This document shows positions 1 through 6,141 of a stretch of DNA of 16,695 nt, piece after piece; position 1 is the stretch's first letter, and every line of letters begins with the position of its first letter. The stretch covers positions 1 to 16,695 of the forward strand of contig JAJXXN010000219.1 of assembly GCA_021781075.1 (NCBI GenBank), written 5' to 3'. Source of the DNA: Acidobacteriota bacterium (GTDB taxonomy: Bacteria > Acidobacteriota > Terriglobia > Terriglobales > Acidobacteriaceae). The position numbers were made by a program, and so were the translations under genes. The notes beneath the pieces were generated by a model, which was not told the DNA's origin, did not search any database, and was given only the letters and a program-made list of their open reading frames with translations.

Positions 1-934
1 CATGGGGCAGGTCCTCGCCGGGGACGCCGAGCTTGCGCGGCGTTCCCGCCCTGCCCATGGCAAGAATAACGGCGCGCGCGCGCAAGGGGCCGACAGAGGT
101 CCGCAGGAGGAAGCTGCCGTCGTCTTCGCGGTGGACTGCCTCCGCGCCTGTGCCGGTGCGGATGTTGAGCTCGGCGCGCGACATGACCTTGGCCCAGAAG
201 GCGAGCAGTTCTTCCTTGCTGAGCTGGGTTTTGTGGAAGCGGCCATAAAGTGGAAACTCCACGGGGCTGGTCATCACCAGTTTCTGGCGCGGGTACTTTG
301 AGACGGTGCCACCGACCTCTTCTCGCTCCAGTGTCAGCGCCTTCAGCCCGTGCTCGCTGGCGCGCAGGCTGGCGCTGATGCCGGCTGGGCCCGCTCCGAC
401 GATGATGAGGTCGTAGAGGTCGGATGCGGGCAGCGCACCCCGCAGGTCGCCGAGGCGCGCGGCCACAATGTCGGTGCAGGTCACGGCCTGCGTGACGGCG
501 TTTTTGATCAGCGCAAGCCCGCCAAGTTCCCCGGCAATGAAGAGATTTGGAATGCTGGTTTCGTATTCGCTCGAGAGGTAGGGCATGTCGGCGCTGGCGC
601 TGGCCTTGGCCATGACCATGGTGATGGCGCCGACCGGGCACTCTTCCGCGCACAGGCCGTGGCCAATGCACTTGTAACCCTTCACGATTGCGGCCTTGCC
701 GTTGAGCACGGTGAGCACGTCGCCCTCGGGGCAGGCGTCCACGCAGGTGCCGCAGCCGATGCAGGAGTCAACGTGGATGTGCGGGTGCTGCGCCTTGGGG
801 CCGTCGGAGAAGAGGCTTGCCTTTTCCGCGGCGGCGCGCGCAGCCGCCTCCTTGCGCTTGTTCATAATCATGTAGCGCAGCACAAATGCGCCGACGACAG
901 CCGCGGCAATCAACCAGCTCCAAAGAGTGTCCAT
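1..934 (-). CDS. Membrane-anchored 4Fe-4S/FAD pyridine-nucleotide oxidoreductase (YpdA/thioredoxin reductase-like), C-terminus cut by window edge
   Basis: The first 311 residues of a longer protein are visible; the reading frame is open to the left edge. Residues 4-22 form a hydrophobic helix followed by a basic stretch (MNKRKE), so the body should lie in the cytoplasm, tethered to the inner membrane. A ferredoxin-like domain follows: Cys58, 61, 64 and 68 make one classical 4Fe-4S site. The second site is C89-x2-H92-x2-C95-x3-C99-P, with His where the second Cys is normal. Residues 124-162 (IPNLFIAGELGG) resemble the FAD-contacting end of thioredoxin reductases, yet precede the Rossmann motif IIVGAGPAG (177-185). 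The family usually moves electrons between NAD(P)H, flavin and iron-sulfur centres. The ATG lies 3 bp after the cytochrome b stop, so the two are almost certainly cotranscribed. Inference: this is the electron entry (or exit) module of the cytochrome operon. The redox partner is not proven. Confidence 0.86.
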   Translation of the reverse strand, partial: MDTLWSWLIAAAVVGAFVLRYMIMNKRKEAAARAAAEKASLFSDGPKAQHPHIHVDSCIGCGTCVDACPEGDVLTVLNGKAAIVKGYKCIGHGLCAEECPVGAITMVMAKASASADMPYLSSEYETSIPNLFIAGELGGLALIKNAVTQAVTCTDIVAARLGDLRGALPASDLYDLIIVGAGPAGISASLRASEHGLKALTLEREEVGGTVSKYPRQKLVMTSPVEFPLYGRFHKTQLSKEELLAFWAKVMSRAELNIRTGTGAEAVHREDDGSFLLRTSVGPLRARAVILAMGRAGTPRKLGVPGEDLPH

Positions 935-937
935 GAA

Positions 938-1882
938 TCAGAAGTACCCCATGCGGATTGCGTTGACGATATGGACCAGCGCGAGCACTACAAAGGCGTA
1001 GCTGAACGGGCGGTGAATGATGTGCCAGAGATGAAAGATGCGCTGGGCGCGGTCGAGGAAGAGAATGCGCTTGGAGAGCGCAGCCTTGGCGCGGATCTGG
1101 CGGATGATGGCCTCCAGTTCCGGTGTTCCCATGCGCAACAGGCCGCCGAGCGAAAGCACCACCAGGGCGTGGCCCATCTCCTTGCGCCGCAGCCTGGCGA
1201 GTTTCAACGGGCGCGCGAGGTCGAGGAGAAACATTTCCGCCAGGATGAGCAACACGGGGGAATTGCGCACGTGCTCGGCGCTGGGCATGGCGAAGATTTT
1301 TTGCAGGTACATGGGGTCGAAGAGCGACTGTTTGGCGAGTGCGTCGGCAAGCTCGTCCTCGCGTGCCTCCAGTTCCTGGTACGAAAGCTCGGCGGCGTTG
1401 AGCGAGCGCGGAATTTGCGAGTAGAGGTAGCGGCCGATGACGCCGCTGAGCGCGACCGCCAGCATGATCCAGAATGCCGCGCCTGCCACGTTGTTGAATT
1501 TGAAGGATGCGTGGAAGGCGATGAGGACTGGGGCGGAGACGCCGATGATGACGTGAAAATCCATCCACTGGCGCGCGGTGCCGATGCGGCCGAGGAAGGG
1601 CATGGCCTTGCGCAGCGCGTAGAGGAAGAGGACGCAGAAGAGCACCGTGCCAAAGATGCCGAGGTTGATGCCGATCAGTCCGCTGGGGCGCAGCAGGTCG
1701 TATTTATCGGAGAAGGGCCGCTGGTCAATGGGGAGCGTGTAGTAATCAAATCCATACACGGCCAATGCGATGCAAAGCAGCGCGAGCGAGGCAGCAACGA
1801 GGACGACGCGTGTTTTGTGCTTGTTCATCGCGCGGGCGCGTGCCGCCGCGGCGGGGTTGGGCAAAGTGGCTCCGTGTGCCAT
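938..1882 (-). CDS. Inner-membrane di-heme cytochrome b (ferric-reductase/cytochrome b-like)
   Basis: A 314-residue membrane protein with hydrophobic segments near 26-44, 68-90, 110-126, 134-150, 208-222 and 291-308. Two helices carry histidine pairs at the same spacing, His110/His124 and His290/His304 (H-x13-H). This is the arrangement by which four-helix b-type cytochromes hold two stacked hemes across a membrane. Extra histidines (284, 287) sit just before the last helix. A charged loop (about 160-205) separates the bundle halves. I cannot name the exact family; ferric-reductase-like or a divergent cytochrome b are the nearest descriptions. The ATG at 1882 is chosen because AAGGAG, overlapping the previous gene's stop, lies 11 bases upstream. 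An internal Met at residue 19 lacks such a site. It sits between the multiheme genes and the flavoprotein gene, which suits a quinol- or flavoprotein-linked step across the inner membrane. Confidence 0.8.
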   Translation of the reverse strand: MAHGATLPNPAAAARARAMNKHKTRVVLVAASLALLCIALAVYGFDYYTLPIDQRPFSDKYDLLRPSGLIGINLGIFGTVLFCVLFLYALRKAMPFLGRIGTARQWMDFHVIIGVSAPVLIAFHASFKFNNVAGAAFWIMLAVALSGVIGRYLYSQIPRSLNAAELSYQELEAREDELADALAKQSLFDPMYLQKIFAMPSAEHVRNSPVLLILAEMFLLDLARPLKLARLRRKEMGHALVVLSLGGLLRMGTPELEAIIRQIRAKAALSKRILFLDRAQRIFHLWHIIHRPFSYAFVVLALVHIVNAIRMGYF

Positions 1883-1890
1883 GGTGCGGT

Positions 1891-2805
1891 CTACTCCTTG
1901 CCGGCGGGGGGATTGGCGCCGCCGGGGTTTTTGGGGGTTTGAGAATCGCCGGGATCCGTGTTGTTCTTGTTGGCCGGGTCCTTGTGCACGGTGACGTTTG
2001 TGGACTGCTCGGCCTCGGTGGTGAAGGCGCGATAGTTTTTGAAGGTGTGTTCATTGCGCCAATGCTGCTTCTGGGTTTCCAGGTCGATTCGCGCCGTGGC
2101 CGGCAGCATTACGCGCGCATCGCGGTACTCAAAGGGCGAATACTCGACCTGGACGGCGAGATCCTTGAGCCCGATGTCGAGCATGGCGTGGGAAAGGTTG
2201 GAGTCAATGCGGAGAATCTGCGCGGTCTGCTGTTCAACGTAGGCGGTGCCCGCGATGTCAAGTGCGAACTCACGGTCGCGCAGGGCCAGGCCAGCGGGGG
2301 AACGTGTGCCTGGGATGTGCGTGAAGTGAATTGGAACCACCGTGCGGCCATCCTCGAGCGCCGGCGCCCCGATGGTGAAATCAAAACTGTTCCTGTAATA
2401 AGGATGGAAGACGAGCAGCAACGAGGAGAACCCGTTGGTGAGCAGCATGGGCGTGTTATTGGCTTTGTCGCTGGATTTTTCAAGCCTCGACTCGGTCAAT
2501 TGAAAATCATCGCTTGCGCCCTGGATGAGGATGAAGTAATCAAAGCTGCTGTGGACGGTGTCTTCCGGCTTGCCGTTGGAATGGAGCTTCTGTTGCTTGA
2601 CCTCCTCGGTGCAGTGGAGGTCGGCAAGCTGGCCAAGGTAGGTGACTACCTGTTGCTCCACGCGGTCGATGAGCGGGGCATTGGAGGCGGGCCGTGGGTT
2701 CTCCGGTGCGATGAAGGCCGGCTGGGCGGCATGAGGGCCGCCGGCGCATAGCGCCGTAGACAACAGGGCAACTGCAACTCGAATTGGGTTATTTGTGGGC
2801 GGCAA
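1891..2805 (-). CDS. Secreted/periplasmic protein of unknown function in the cytochrome operon
   Basis: A 304-residue protein that I cannot assign to a named family. Residues 8-27 look like a signal peptide (RVAVALLSTALCAGG), with probable cleavage after the Ala pair at 26-27. There is no proper lipobox around Cys20 (the residue before it is Leu). The middle (about 45-265) alternates in a beta-rich pattern and opens with LADLHCTEEV. That resembles a type of secreted protein I associate with acidobacterial genomes; this is recalled, not searched. The last 30 residues are rich in Pro, Asn, Asp and Lys and probably disordered. The start is TTG at 2805: an in-frame TGA lies three codons upstream, no ATG fits, and AAGGA is about 9 bases ahead. 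It overlaps the end of the barrel gene by 17 bp, implying translational coupling. It has no CxxCH motif. Inference: an assembly or accessory factor for the outer-membrane part. Confidence 0.75.
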   Translation of the reverse strand: MPPTNNPIRVAVALLSTALCAGGPHAAQPAFIAPENPRPASNAPLIDRVEQQVVTYLGQLADLHCTEEVKQQKLHSNGKPEDTVHSSFDYFILIQGASDDFQLTESRLEKSSDKANNTPMLLTNGFSSLLLVFHPYYRNSFDFTIGAPALEDGRTVVPIHFTHIPGTRSPAGLALRDREFALDIAGTAYVEQQTAQILRIDSNLSHAMLDIGLKDLAVQVEYSPFEYRDARVMLPATARIDLETQKQHWRNEHTFKNYRAFTTEAEQSTNVTVHKDPANKNNTDPGDSQTPKNPGGANPPAGKE

Positions 2806-4594
2806 GTACGTTCATCCTTTTCTTGGCGCGATTGTCGAAGCGGTAGCCGATGCTGTTGAACCATTGGTTGTAGTCCATGTTGCCACCGCGCTGGGTGGTG
2901 AAGCTGGTCTCAAAAAAGTAGTGCGGGCCGAGGTTGGTGTCGAGTGTCGCGGTGCCAAACCAACTGGCGGTGTTGGTGGTGAGCGAGGCGCCGGTGTACA
3001 TCCACTTGCCGCCCTGCACGTTCATGCTGAGGCGATCGGTGATGCTGCGCGATAGGGTGAAGGTGTTGTAGGTTCCGCCGGCAAAGGTGCTGTTGAACTT
3101 CGAGTAGCGCGCGTCGGCGGTGAGGCCGGTCTTCCAGATGTTGGACATGGTGGCGCCAAATTGATAATTGGAGGAACTGCTTGTGTCGGTGGATGCGTGG
3201 CTTTGGCCGATGGTGAAGTAGGTGGTGATGTGCCGTGGCAGCTCAAAACGCGCGCCGCCACTGAATCCCTGGAACAGATATTTGTCGAGCAGGCCGGTGC
3301 CGACCAGGGTTGGGTCGTAGGTTGGCACGTCGCGGAAGTAGGTGTGGTTCAATTCGAGTGAGACGCGGCGGCCGGCCATCACCTGCATGGTGAAGAGGCT
3401 TTGGCCCAGTCCCGGGCTTACGTTGGGCGTGCCGGGGTTTGCCAGTGGCTCATCAATGCGCATGGCATGGTAGAGCGTGAAGCTGCGCTTGTAGGAGAGT
3501 GTGGTCTCGGTGAACCCGTATGGGTTGTTGACCGACCAGTTGTACATTTCAACGCCGCCGCCCAGGGTGAACGAATAACGGAAGCTGTCAAAGTCGCCGC
3601 CGTGGGTGTTGAGGAAGAGCCCGCCGATTTTGTTTTGCGGGTTGTAATTCCAGGCCGTGGGGTCGGGCGTGGAGCCGGCAAAGATGCCGGCGATGGTTTT
3701 GCGCGCGAGGTTGTGCGCGTAATAGCCGCCGTCGATGGCGTCGAGGCTGGTGGCCCAGGGCAGGTAAAGGCGCCCGACGCCGGCAGTCCAATGCGCCTGC
3801 GGATTGACGTAGGTCAGGCTCATCTCATAGGTGCGGTCGATTAGGTCCTGCAGCGTGGTCGCTGTCGTGGCGGTTGAATTTTGAAAATAACCCCGCCAAA
3901 ACCCATTGATGTTCCAGTGCGTGCCGAAGAGGCGGGTGGCATCAAGGCGCACGACCATGCCGTACGCATTGGTGTTGAAGGAGTTTGAGCCGAGGCCCTG
4001 AATCTGGCTGAGGTCAAAGCCGAGGCGGCCACGAATCTGGTTGATCTCCGGGATGGGCGGCTGGGGAACAGCCTCGCGCACTTCTTCATCGAGCGGGTCG
4101 CCGGTGGTGAAGCTAACCGTCATGGGATAAACGCGCGTGTTGCCGAGCGACTGCTTCTCAATCAGTTTTTCCACGTCAGCCTGTGCCAGGTAGACGACAT
4201 CATCCGTGGTGAGTGGGCGCGTGGTGTCATGCACCTCGCAGACGGCGGAGTTTGTGGCAACACTGACGACCGTGAGATGGGCCAGCACATTGGAGGCGGC
4301 TGTGTTGTTGAAGTCGTTGTCCTGCCGCTCTTCGCCTGCCTTGAAGGGTTTGCGCAGCTCAAGCTGTGAGCCCTCAGCCAGGCCAGCATCGCGCCCGCCA
4401 TCAATATAGATCTCATTCTCATTCACATAGCGGATGTGGAATGAGGAGCGCACCTGGTCCGCCGCGGAAGTTGCCTTGGTTTGTGGCGCGGTATTTTCCT
4501 GCGTGAGGGACAGGCCGAATCCGATGCCCGGCGTGGCTATTGCGCCCAGCAGCAGTATGGCAGCCCCGGCCCGGGATGGAGCAAGCTTTCTCAT
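2789..4594 (-). CDS. Outer-membrane beta-barrel (putative porin of the cytochrome conduit)
   Basis: A 601-residue protein. Residues 1-27 form a signal peptide (basic start, then AAILLLGAIA). Residues 50-138 look like a small SH3/FlgT-C-like beta domain, with NEIYIDGG, a GLAEGS turn and a closing DDVVYL strand. A Pro-rich linker (176-185) follows. From about 188 to 590 short amphipathic strands alternate with Asn/Thr/Gly-rich loops and many Tyr, Trp and Phe residues, as in large barrels. The last predicted strand is near NSIGYRF. It is followed by a basic tail (NRAKKRMNVLAAHK) instead of ending in the usual C-terminal aromatic residue. There is no CxxCH motif. The ATG at 4594 overlaps the 19-heme stop as ATGA and has GGAGAGG just upstream; an in-frame extension upstream lies inside the cytochrome gene and is rejected. 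By analogy with MtrB or OmbB it could sleeve a cytochrome through the outer membrane. Sequence homology to those was not tested; an unrelated porin remains possible. Confidence 0.8.
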   Translation of the reverse strand: MRKLAPSRAGAAILLLGAIATPGIGFGLSLTQENTAPQTKATSAADQVRSSFHIRYVNENEIYIDGGRDAGLAEGSQLELRKPFKAGEERQDNDFNNTAASNVLAHLTVVSVATNSAVCEVHDTTRPLTTDDVVYLAQADVEKLIEKQSLGNTRVYPMTVSFTTGDPLDEEVREAVPQPPIPEINQIRGRLGFDLSQIQGLGSNSFNTNAYGMVVRLDATRLFGTHWNINGFWRGYFQNSTATTATTLQDLIDRTYEMSLTYVNPQAHWTAGVGRLYLPWATSLDAIDGGYYAHNLARKTIAGIFAGSTPDPTAWNYNPQNKIGGLFLNTHGGDFDSFRYSFTLGGGVEMYNWSVNNPYGFTETTLSYKRSFTLYHAMRIDEPLANPGTPNVSPGLGQSLFTMQVMAGRRVSLELNHTYFRDVPTYDPTLVGTGLLDKYLFQGFSGGARFELPRHITTYFTIGQSHASTDTSSSSNYQFGATMSNIWKTGLTADARYSKFNSTFAGGTYNTFTLSRSITDRLSMNVQGGKWMYTGASLTTNTASWFGTATLDTNLGPHYFFETSFTTQRGGNMDYNQWFNSIGYRFDNRAKKRMNVLAAHK

Positions 4595-6141
4595 AGACCT
4601 CTCCGGACATGGACGCTGTTGGCATGGATGGCGCCGCCGCCACCGCCGCCCGCATTGGCATGGCATGCGTAGCAGTTGACGCTGTTGTACACATAGCCAC
4701 TGACGCCCTGGTGCTGATTGTCAGTCTTGGCCTTGGTATGGCAGTTGGTGCAGGTGAAGACCGAGTAATCATTGGCGTTGGTATGGCAGGTTGAGCAAAC
4801 ACCGTTGGCGCCTCCGTGGTTCATGTCGAACCATGTGTGGTTGAAAGTGGCGCCCGACCAGGAGGTGGTGTTGTGGCAGACCTGGCAGGTTGTGGGGAAG
4901 CCTGCGGTGATGTGGTTGGGGTTGGTGGTTGAGTTGTACTGCGCGCTGTGGCAGGCGTAACAGGCCGTCGGCGTGCCCGCGTACACATTGTTGATGTGGC
5001 ACTGCGCGCAGGGCACGCTGACGTGCGCGCCGGTCAGGGGAAACGGCGTGTTGTTGTGGTTGAAGCTGGCCGGGGACCACGCCGTGGTCGAGTGGCAAAC
5101 GTCGCACGTAGTCGGGAAACCCGCGGAGGCGTGGTTGGGGTTGTTGGTGTTGTTGTAATCCTTCATGTGGCAGCCCGAGCAGGTGGTGGGCAGCGTGGTG
5201 TAGTTGTTGTTCACGTGGCAGGTGGCGCAGGGCACGCTCTTGTGCGCGCCGGTGAGCGGAAAGGACGTGTTGTTGTGGTTGAAGCTGGCCGGTATCCATC
5301 CCGCGGTCGAGTGGCAGACGGAACAATCCGTCGGGAATCCCGCCGTGAGGTGGTTGGGGTTGTTGGTCTTGTTGTAGTCCGCCTTGTGGCACGAGTAACA
5401 ATCCGATGGCGTGCCCTGGTAAACGTTGTTGATGTGGCAGGCCGTGCAGGCAAGCGTGGCATGCATGCCCGTCAGTGCGTAGCCGGTGTATTTGAAGTGG
5501 TCAAAGGCCGCCCCGAACCAACTGTCCATGGTGTGGCAGGTTTGGCAGGTGATGGGGAATTTGGCGGTGACGTGGTTGATCACCGGGGTCAGGTAATCCT
5601 TCTGGTGGCAACTGTAGCACTCAGTTGAAAGCCCGGTGTATTGCCCCGTGGCCGCGCCCGTGTGGCAGGCCACGCAATCCAGCAGCGCGTGCGCGCCGAT
5701 GAGCGGAAAGCGGTTGGCGTGGTCCTGTATCTGCTTCATGGTGACGTTCCAGCCCTTGACGGAGTGGCACTTCGCGCAATCGGAACCGAACTGGCCGCGA
5801 TGAATGTCGGCGTGGCATTGTGAGCAGGTCTCGCTCACCTTGCTGAAGGCCAATGAGGTGTGGCACCTCATGCAGGGCACCTGCCGGTGCATCCCCACCA
5901 GCGGATAACTTGTCTGGCTGTGATTGAACTCCGGGATGCCGCGGATGGGCTTCCAACTTGTATAGGTGTGGCAGTTTTGGCAGGGAATATTGATCGGCCC
6001 GTGCGGGTTCATCACCTTGGCTTTCGGCGTTTCCGTTGCCTGCTGGCCCTTTGCCGAGATCAACAATAGCGCAATGCCGGCGAGCGCGAGGCAATTGACA
6101 AGGACGATGAGCCGGTTTGGGCGATGAGGGGCTTGCTTCAT
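4591..6141 (-). CDS. 19-heme c-type cytochrome
   Basis: A 516-residue exported protein with 19 CxxCH heme-attachment motifs, the first at Cys54 and the last at Cys490. Residues 11-30 are a hydrophobic export signal after a basic start; cleavage near the SAKGQQ region is likely, but retention as a membrane anchor cannot be excluded. There is no lipobox. Most motifs alternate with F-N/D-H and FPLTGAH segments that provide distal histidines, giving probable bis-His low-potential hemes. From residue 197 to about 417 three tandem modules of 73-74 residues recur, each with three hemes, and a fourth is partial. The C-terminus has six consecutive glycines (498-503), then IHANSVHVRRGL. It starts inside the stop of the 23-heme gene (ATGA) with only a weak AGGTG upstream, so translation is probably coupled. 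Role by inference: periplasmic or barrel-inserted electron wire. The substrate is unknown. Confidence 0.93.
   Translation of the reverse strand: MKQAPHRPNRLIVLVNCLALAGIALLLISAKGQQATETPKAKVMNPHGPINIPCQNCHTYTSWKPIRGIPEFNHSQTSYPLVGMHRQVPCMRCHTSLAFSKVSETCSQCHADIHRGQFGSDCAKCHSVKGWNVTMKQIQDHANRFPLIGAHALLDCVACHTGAATGQYTGLSTECYSCHQKDYLTPVINHVTAKFPITCQTCHTMDSWFGAAFDHFKYTGYALTGMHATLACTACHINNVYQGTPSDCYSCHKADYNKTNNPNHLTAGFPTDCSVCHSTAGWIPASFNHNNTSFPLTGAHKSVPCATCHVNNNYTTLPTTCSGCHMKDYNNTNNPNHASAGFPTTCDVCHSTTAWSPASFNHNNTPFPLTGAHVSVPCAQCHINNVYAGTPTACYACHSAQYNSTTNPNHITAGFPTTCQVCHNTTSWSGATFNHTWFDMNHGGANGVCSTCHTNANDYSVFTCTNCHTKAKTDNQHQGVSGYVYNSVNCYACHANAGGGGGGAIHANSVHVRRGL
4894..5553 (-). repeat. Tandem three-heme modules within the 19-heme cytochrome gene
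   Basis: Three consecutive units of about 219-222 bp encode residues 197-270, 271-343 and 344-416 of the cytochrome, and a partial fourth continues beyond. Each unit reads CxVCH or CxTCH, a W-x-x-A-x-F-N/D-H segment, LTGxH, a second CxxCH, NNxY, a third CxxCH, then NPNH and AGFPT. The last two full units are nearly identical in places, including at the DNA level: ttgttgtggttgaagctgg occurs near both 5052 and 5270 on the plus strand. This indicates internal duplication. Confidence 0.85.

Noticed and set aside
350..1942. A 530-codon open frame on the plus strand across the flavoprotein and cytochrome b genes
   Set aside because: It is antisense to two genes with clear motifs. Its translation is a low-complexity mix of Ala, Glu, Val, His and Arg with no domain, as expected of an antisense shadow in GC-rich DNA.
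1765..2751. A 328-codon plus-strand frame opposite the secreted-protein gene
   Set aside because: It lacks a recognisable domain and a ribosome site. The opposing frame has a signal peptide and fits the operon.
2646..2864. Alternative small frame with an ATG across the barrel/secreted-protein junction
   Set aside because: It has no family features and is out of frame with both neighbouring genes, which account for the DNA.
4894..5553. Evenly spaced direct repeats suggestive of a CRISPR array
   Set aside because: The period is about 220 bp, the repeats are imperfect and codon-phased, and they encode heme-binding modules.
4948..5628. A 226-codon plus-strand frame with regular Val/Gly-Arg repeats
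   Set aside because: The periodicity is the reverse-strand image of the tandem heme modules, not a repeat protein.
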